The notes under the pieces were generated by a model. The model was not told the DNA's origin, made no database searches, and saw only the letters and a program-made list of their open reading frames with translations. Shown here one piece after another: positions 58,368 to 64,000 of a DNA stretch of 64,000 nt. The stretch is from Nautilus pompilius (lineage: Eukaryota > Mollusca > Cephalopoda > Nautilida > Nautilidae): NCBI GenBank assembly GCA_018389105.1, contig JACATO010000033.1:1-64000 (forward strand). The letters are read 5' to 3'. Both the position numbers and the translations under genes were made by a program. Within the stretch, counting starts at the first letter, position 1. The number at the start of each line of letters is the position of its first letter.

Positions 58368-61300
58368 ATCGCCTTGACATTTTAAAGATTGCGTTTTAAG
58401 AACTATTTTATTAAGAGCTCGCTCAGCTGAGTCACGCTCCCAAATATTTACAAACAACAATAGAGATTATCTTATTTCGACAATATTTGTAACCGTTATT
58501 CATGACAAAGTCGTGACTATTCCCTGAAGCCGGATATTTCTCGGAGTTAATAACAACAAAAAAAAAACGAAGCGATTTTATTGGAAGGGTAATTTTTAGA
58601 CGGTTCCTTTTACATTTTAATTAAGCTTCATCATATCCACATATTGTCCACTACCGGGTCTGGACGAGCGACTCACCGTGGGAAGGTTGAGGAAGGGCAG
58701 AGAGAAACAAACTTTAATAACAAAAGAAAGAGAGAAAAAAAATTGATGCATGAGAAAAAATAGAAGTATTCACGAAGGACTTGTAAAATCCGGTAAACAG
58801 GATGCAAGATGAAAGATAATATAAGTAGAAAAGGAAGAGCAGCGAGATCATTCAATTATAAACACAATGAGCCATGGGATATTTGGTTTTATTTTTGTTT
58901 TTTTGTTTTTTTTTTAAATAAGCACTTTACTGATTTCAAAATAGAAGGAACAGACGTCGCGTGATCGAAAGTTTCGGATGATTGACATAGCGACAAATAA
59001 GTGGCGCTGTTTGCGGTACTTGAGGACGGCTCGGACCAGCCGGGCGGGAGAACAACCTGGATGGGGGCCGAACTTTCCCACAGCACCGTTTCTTCTCGCT
59101 CTTCTGTGCCGGTCCACCTGGCGGAGGCCCGCCCCGCCCCGCCCCGCCCCGCCCCCTTCCCCACAGCTAGAGTTCGGCTATTTTTTGCCAGCTTGTTGAT
59201 GTTGTCGATTCTTCATCCGGATGCTGGGGGGTCGGCGGCGGCGACGGTTGAACAGCCAAATGGTCACAAAAAATCCGAAACCAAACCGGTTTCCGTCTTA
59301 TGCGTCGACGATGGTGCAACATGTAAAGTCTGAGAATGGAATTACCGCCCCTCTCCAGGAGCCGAGTTCTTTAATTGTAATAATACAACTGATACTAAGT
59401 TTTCCGGAAAACTGACCATTTTGAAATAAAATTTAGATGGTTAATGGCGTATTTACGTAAGATGCAGATGATAATTGAAGATATATCATAAACCAGAGCG
59501 AAGTCGGTCACTAACGGATGCAGTAGTGGAACTCAAACAATCAGAACCCTTAATCCGTTCATCTTTCAGCCAGATGTCTTAAGACGCTGCCTTCCAACTC
59601 TGACGTCTACTCTGAACTCATTCATCCATCTACCCAATAAACTGTCTGAAGCTGCAGTGCAATACAGCGAAAGGAATCGTGCGGGGAAGATGAAGCGAAT
59701 TGGTTCCCTCCACTGTAAACCGTCAGTTTTAATTCCCCGGATTCTCAATCAGTGGGTCTAAAGCTTCGTACCTTGCCAGCATCAGCAGCCTGGCGGAAAA
59801 AATCTCAAATTCTGTATTACTCTTTTTTTTTCCTTCTTTTTCTTTAGAGCCCCGGTCTCTTCCTCCAGATTAGAAATGTTGATGATAGATTTCCGTTCGT
59901 GGAGTTGTGATGCCATCTTTCTAATTGTCATGCTCGCTGGTTATATCGGCCGTCCCTCCGTCCACGAAAGTTTCCCTGACACGTGCGCCACTGCAGAGCT
60001 ACTCTACTACTACCTGTGGTCAGCAAACGGTATTTACGCAGATGGGGCTCGGATAAGGATCAGTTCTAATCTGTTTTCCACCATTTCTGGGGAGTGTTCA
60101 TTTTTTTTTTTCTGTTAAAATATATTAAAGAAAGAATTCCAATTTTGTTCAAAACATTTTCTCTAAACCTGTGATAAGGAGAAGGGGGGGGTCAGCAACG
60201 GAGAGTAGCTCTGGACTTGATTTCCCTGTGTAGTGAAAGTAGCACCGGCCCCACACCCGAAGTTACAAACACCCAGGTACGATCAGACTGGCTGAACGCC
60301 ACAACACGCGCCTCAAACAGCAAGGAGTTGTAATCTGGCTAAAAAGATTTAAAAAATCAAGACCAAACTGAACTGCATCCTTAATTATATAGTAACTCCA
60401 TAGTGTAGTTAAAATATCGTGTAGTGTATTAATTTCAGTATGCAGAATATGTCGACAATAGCAACATGATCATGTATTTTTAATACATATAATAAATAGT
60501 AGTCTCGTTAGAGTTTCTTCTCCAGAATCCTTGCCGGAAGTACTGTATTATCAAATCATACCTCCTTGTAATCCAGTAATTAATTAATTCTCTCTCTCTC
60601 TTCTCTCTCGCAAGAATTTGTTTCTCTCTATAAAAACAAAAACATAAACTTAGTATTATCGAAGGCAACAAACTGATTCGCTTACTTCCTCGACTGGTTA
60701 CTAAATCAATTGTAACTTTCAGCCCAGAAACTGGGTCATGGCCGAGTTTGCAGCCAACTGTATGCTTTGTTTGCGTGATGACGTCAACTACACGTGATCC
60801 GCTCGCTCATTCAAGACGAACTGGCAGCCTTCTTGCACGCTCACCTGACAGGTAGACGTCAAAACTGCGGCTGACATAAACAGCTATGTTGTCGCGGAAA
60901 ACCCAGATAATAGAGTCTTTTTGTTTTAATTCCTATCACTAATAGCTCCCCTCATAAATGCATGAGTACAAACAATACATTTTTTTTTTTTTTTTTTATT
61001 TATAGTTTGGTTTTGTACATGTTCGACCAATAACCCGGTCAAACAAAGCGCTCAACCCTGACCTCCTGCGAATGAACTAACCCAAGCTTGTTTCCACCTC
61101 TTAGCATTAAGAAACTTGGCCAGCTTGGTTGGGTCCATTCATACAGGAAGAGGGAAGAGGAAGGGTGGTGGCATTACAGCCACAAACGTGCAGGACCAAG
61201 TTATTGGTCAATGGGATAACGAAACGTCACCGATTAAAGATTTTTGGCACTGAGCTCTCGTGGCTTCTGCGAGGCTTCCGGAACTTTATATTTTTGATAT

Positions 61301-64000
61301 TTCACAAATCTCTGTCACGTCAAACGTAGATGAGAGTTTTTATACAACAGCAATAATTCAGTAGCGCTTCGCTCAGACAGGCTTGTTGTTTATCGAGCAG
61401 CCACCCACAAATCGATAGGACTGTGCTATGGTGCTAATTAAAATGGTCCCATTTACTGTACAGATGACAAAGTAAATATCATTAAACATCTAACCGTTTG
61501 ATTGAGTTCCACTTAAGTTCGTTTTGTTATATATTTTTTTTTAGCGGTCTGTCAGAAAGCGTGAAGAATATGACTAAGCAATGCATTAAGTTTGAGAAAG
61601 ATTTTAAATATCCTTTAGCTGGTGGAACCATTGGTGGGTGGAGCAATCAACTAAGCAGGCAAGATTCCTGCAGAGAAGTGATGTTACAAAGGTAACCTAA
61701 GGAACCGTAGTAGCTTGGGAAGACAATTATATTGTATAATACAAAAGTGTTCTTCCTATAAAACTCATAGCATGCTACAGTATATAAAGCAGAACTATAG
61801 CAGAAAACTATGTTACAGGATGAAGCAGTTCAGCAAAGTGTATTACATTGAAATACGAGAGATGACAAATTCTATATAATACAATTACAGTATAATAATA
61901 CGCAGAAATGGACAATATAATACAATATAAAACCACAAGGCAAAAATTATACGATATATAAAATATAAAAAAACATTTCAGTACACTACTATACTATACT
62001 GTACATTAGTACGTTAGTGTATTTTAATATAAGGGTGTATGACGTCAGTAGCCAAGTCGGATCTTCTTTTCATTAGAACATCTCTTTTAATAATGGAGTC
62101 GGCGATAAGTATATATGAGGGTCGTTGTCAGTCCTGCGCCACCTAGATTTCGGCACTGAGATACTTCCTAAAATTCTTCAACTTCTTAGATGTGGGAGAA
62201 AACTGTAGAGCCCGGAAGAGGGCTCACGAAGGCACTGGTGAAGAAGAGACGGAAGGAAGCACGTCAGAAGCCGAACTCAGACCCTCGTCCAGCGGATGTC
62301 AGCCTCTTAACCGTTTTGTCCGACCGGGTTGTTTGTAATACGTATCTGGTATGGGGGCGACAAGTGAATTGCGAGCAATCACCTGTGATCTTCTCACACG
62401 CCACTTCTCCTTTTAAACAAGCGTAGAAAAGCTCGGAAAGCTGCGGGGGCTCCGTCGTGTGTAAACGAACAGCAGAAGGAAAACTTCCAGCTGAAGTGTA
62501 GCAGTTTACTCCGGCGTCAAGACGCCCTCCTCGGCGAGTGGTCGCCGGCAATTCTCTCTGCCCCGTCAACGTCTAGCCAGACTGCGTCGCCGTCAACTTT
62601 GCACCGGACTCGTCAATAGATGTCTATCCGCGCGAATTCAAATCTCTGCTTACCCGTCAAACCCGCCGCCTACCCATCCTTCTCTCGATCTTGTAATACG
62701 CCTCCCACAAAGTCTGCTTTCTCCTTGAAGCCAAAAGCGGAAAGGAAAACCGTGATCGATGGCAGCAAAGGACTTCCACTACCCTGATACAGAAATCTCC
62801 TAAGTCGATAATCTGGCGCACTGGCGTTCAAAATTGTGAGCTTATTATTCGAAAAACACTATTATCTGCTTTTGCAAAGATGTATTGTATTAAAAATGTA
62901 TTATCTCAGCAAAAAATACTGAACAAAATCAGAAGAACCATGTATCAGAAATTATAAACCAACAATTGTCAACTCGCTATGTTCCCATAATGCAACGCTA
63001 CAAAAACTCACAATTACTTTTCGTCATTGCCGATTGCTTCCATACGTTTGACTATCAAATCAGCAAGGCAGATAAAGTGAGACCGGTGAAGAAAACACAA
63101 CACCAAAACTTTGCCGGAAAGACATCAAGCCGAGAATGTATGACGACAGCAAAACATATTGGCTTTTGGGCAATTTGATTTTTATAACGGTGCATTATGG
63201 GAAACTTTTGTAAATTATCGGTAGATAGGAATGAAATATTGACCGAAGCGTGCATCTTAGCTGCTTTATGCTACGTTTTTCAAATATAGAAATCTGGTTA
63301 AAATGATTTTTTTTTTTTACATTTCTAACCTGTTTTATAAAAGTTTTGTAAATTACGAGCATATTCCTTTTCTGCGTGTGATTTTACATTTCTACACAGT
63401 AATTTAAACAAAAAATTATCAAAAATATATATATCTACATATAAAATAATTAACAGAAATCTTATTTAATGTCTAATGTCCTCAGCAGATAATTTAATCA
63501 ATATATTAACAGAAACCGATTTAATCTGTCTTCAAACGATAATTTGAACAATAGATTAACAAAAAGCGTATTATATAATTTTTTCAAAAATTAAATTATA
63601 AACACAATTCGAATAAAAATAAATAGAAAAAAAATCAGTAAAGAAAATGGAATTGGAAGAAGTTGGAATTTTGTAAACATGAAAGCTTCACTCTTCACTT
63701 AGTTCCAGCTTTGTAATCTGTAAAAAAATTACATATTCAGCATTAACCAAAATTGTACCGTATATTATTTATTAAGATACATATTTTAATTATTCCTATA
63801 TTAACCAGGTCATTTAGTTTTACAGGATATATAGGCTGTAGAAGATTCCAGTTAACCTGTAAATTGAGAGAACAATTAGACACTAAGTAGAAAATTGATA
63901 TTCATCTTCACAGGAAGAAAAAGGATAGAAATGTATTTTTAAATAGTCTCGCTATAGGAAAGTGATAGTCTGTAAACGTGAGAAAGAGAAAAGCGGGAAA
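58368..64000. other. non-coding stretch, no gene named
   Basis: Contains tandem GC boxes at 59128-59156 in a GC-rich patch (about 59000-59260), TGACGTCA at 60779-60786 and 62040-62047, a CTCF-like GCGCCACCTAG at 62136-62146 on the minus strand, T18 near 60981-60998, and AT-rich segments at about 61700-62030 (TATAATACAATA words) and 63180-64000. A TATATAAAGC word at 61781-61790 has no exon-like sequence after it. No recognisable gene. Confidence 0.5.
59128..59156. promoter_or_regulatory. tandem GC boxes / potential G-quadruplex
   Basis: Six C runs (3-4-4-4-4-5) are separated by single G, i.e. about five tandem CCCGCCCC-type GC boxes. The minus strand is a canonical G-quadruplex pattern with one-base loops. 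Sp/KLF zinc-finger proteins bind such boxes (established). A pyrimidine-rich stretch ending CCCCACAG follows at 59157-59167. No start codon in good context was found nearby. Confidence 0.5.

Noticed and set aside
1..64000. CRISPR array, bacterial operon or mobile element with recognisable transposase or RT
   Set aside because: No spaced direct repeats of CRISPR type, no ribosome-binding-site-led gene runs, and no transposase or reverse-transcriptase motifs in any long frame.

Overview
The window looks like non-coding animal DNA from a large, repeat-rich genome. No gene can be named from it. No long conserved reading frame, transposase, reverse transcriptase, rRNA, tRNA or CRISPR array is recognisable. 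The longest open frames are translated microsatellites or unassigned frames of about 90-150 codons, most of them also open on the opposite strand. CpG is not depleted: positions 10501-10680 hold 11 CpGs, about what base composition predicts. That argues against a heavily methylated vertebrate genome and suits an invertebrate. Abundant CT, TAA/TTA and CA microsatellites fit a mollusc or similar lophotrochozoan, but this is inference and the species cannot be fixed.

The dominant structure is simple repeats. CT/GA tracts recur at about 2.1, 3.9-4.4, 7.3, 7.9, 9.7-9.9, 14.55, 17.7-18.4, 35.9, 39.5, 44.2-44.5, 51.5, 52.1 and 55.1 kb, with a ragged CT-rich zone at 55.66-56.2 kb. Five of these tracts carry an embedded ACTGACGTCATC element or a one-base variant of it, which contains the canonical cAMP-response palindrome TGACGTCA. 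The 44.2-44.5 kb tract has ten perfect copies, mostly 31-35 bp apart. TAA/TTA arrays lie at 7.7, 23.8, 24.2, 24.65, 44.8 and 58.3 kb, a TTG/TTA array at 37.7-38.06 kb, CA/TG arrays at 2.34, 23.77, 36.2, 46.96 and 47.78 kb, and a clean four-copy 66-bp minisatellite at 41100-41363.

Between the repeats are GC- and CpG-rich islands (8.3, 13.5-13.8, 19.4-20.4, 28.2-28.6, 40.0-40.6, 44.6-45.2, 59.0-59.3 kb) and AT-rich deserts (31.8-33.0, 46.0-47.1, 48.5-48.8, 53.65-54.0, 61.7-62.0, 63.2-64.0 kb). A few places look like promoters or first coding exons, and all are tentative. They are 33456-33591 (TATA box, short ORF, consensus donor, 215 bp after a perfect CTCF-type motif), 38540-38615 (23 codons ending at a GTAAGA donor), 56950-57020 (ETS/YY1-like sequence over an ATG, 19 codons, GTGAGC donor) and 59128-59156 (tandem GC boxes).

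The most unusual signal is the over-representation of TGACGTCA. By hand count there are 13 perfect copies outside the microsatellites and 14 inside them, against about one expected by chance in 64 kb. Whether this reflects a regulatory system or a spreading repeat cannot be settled from one window.
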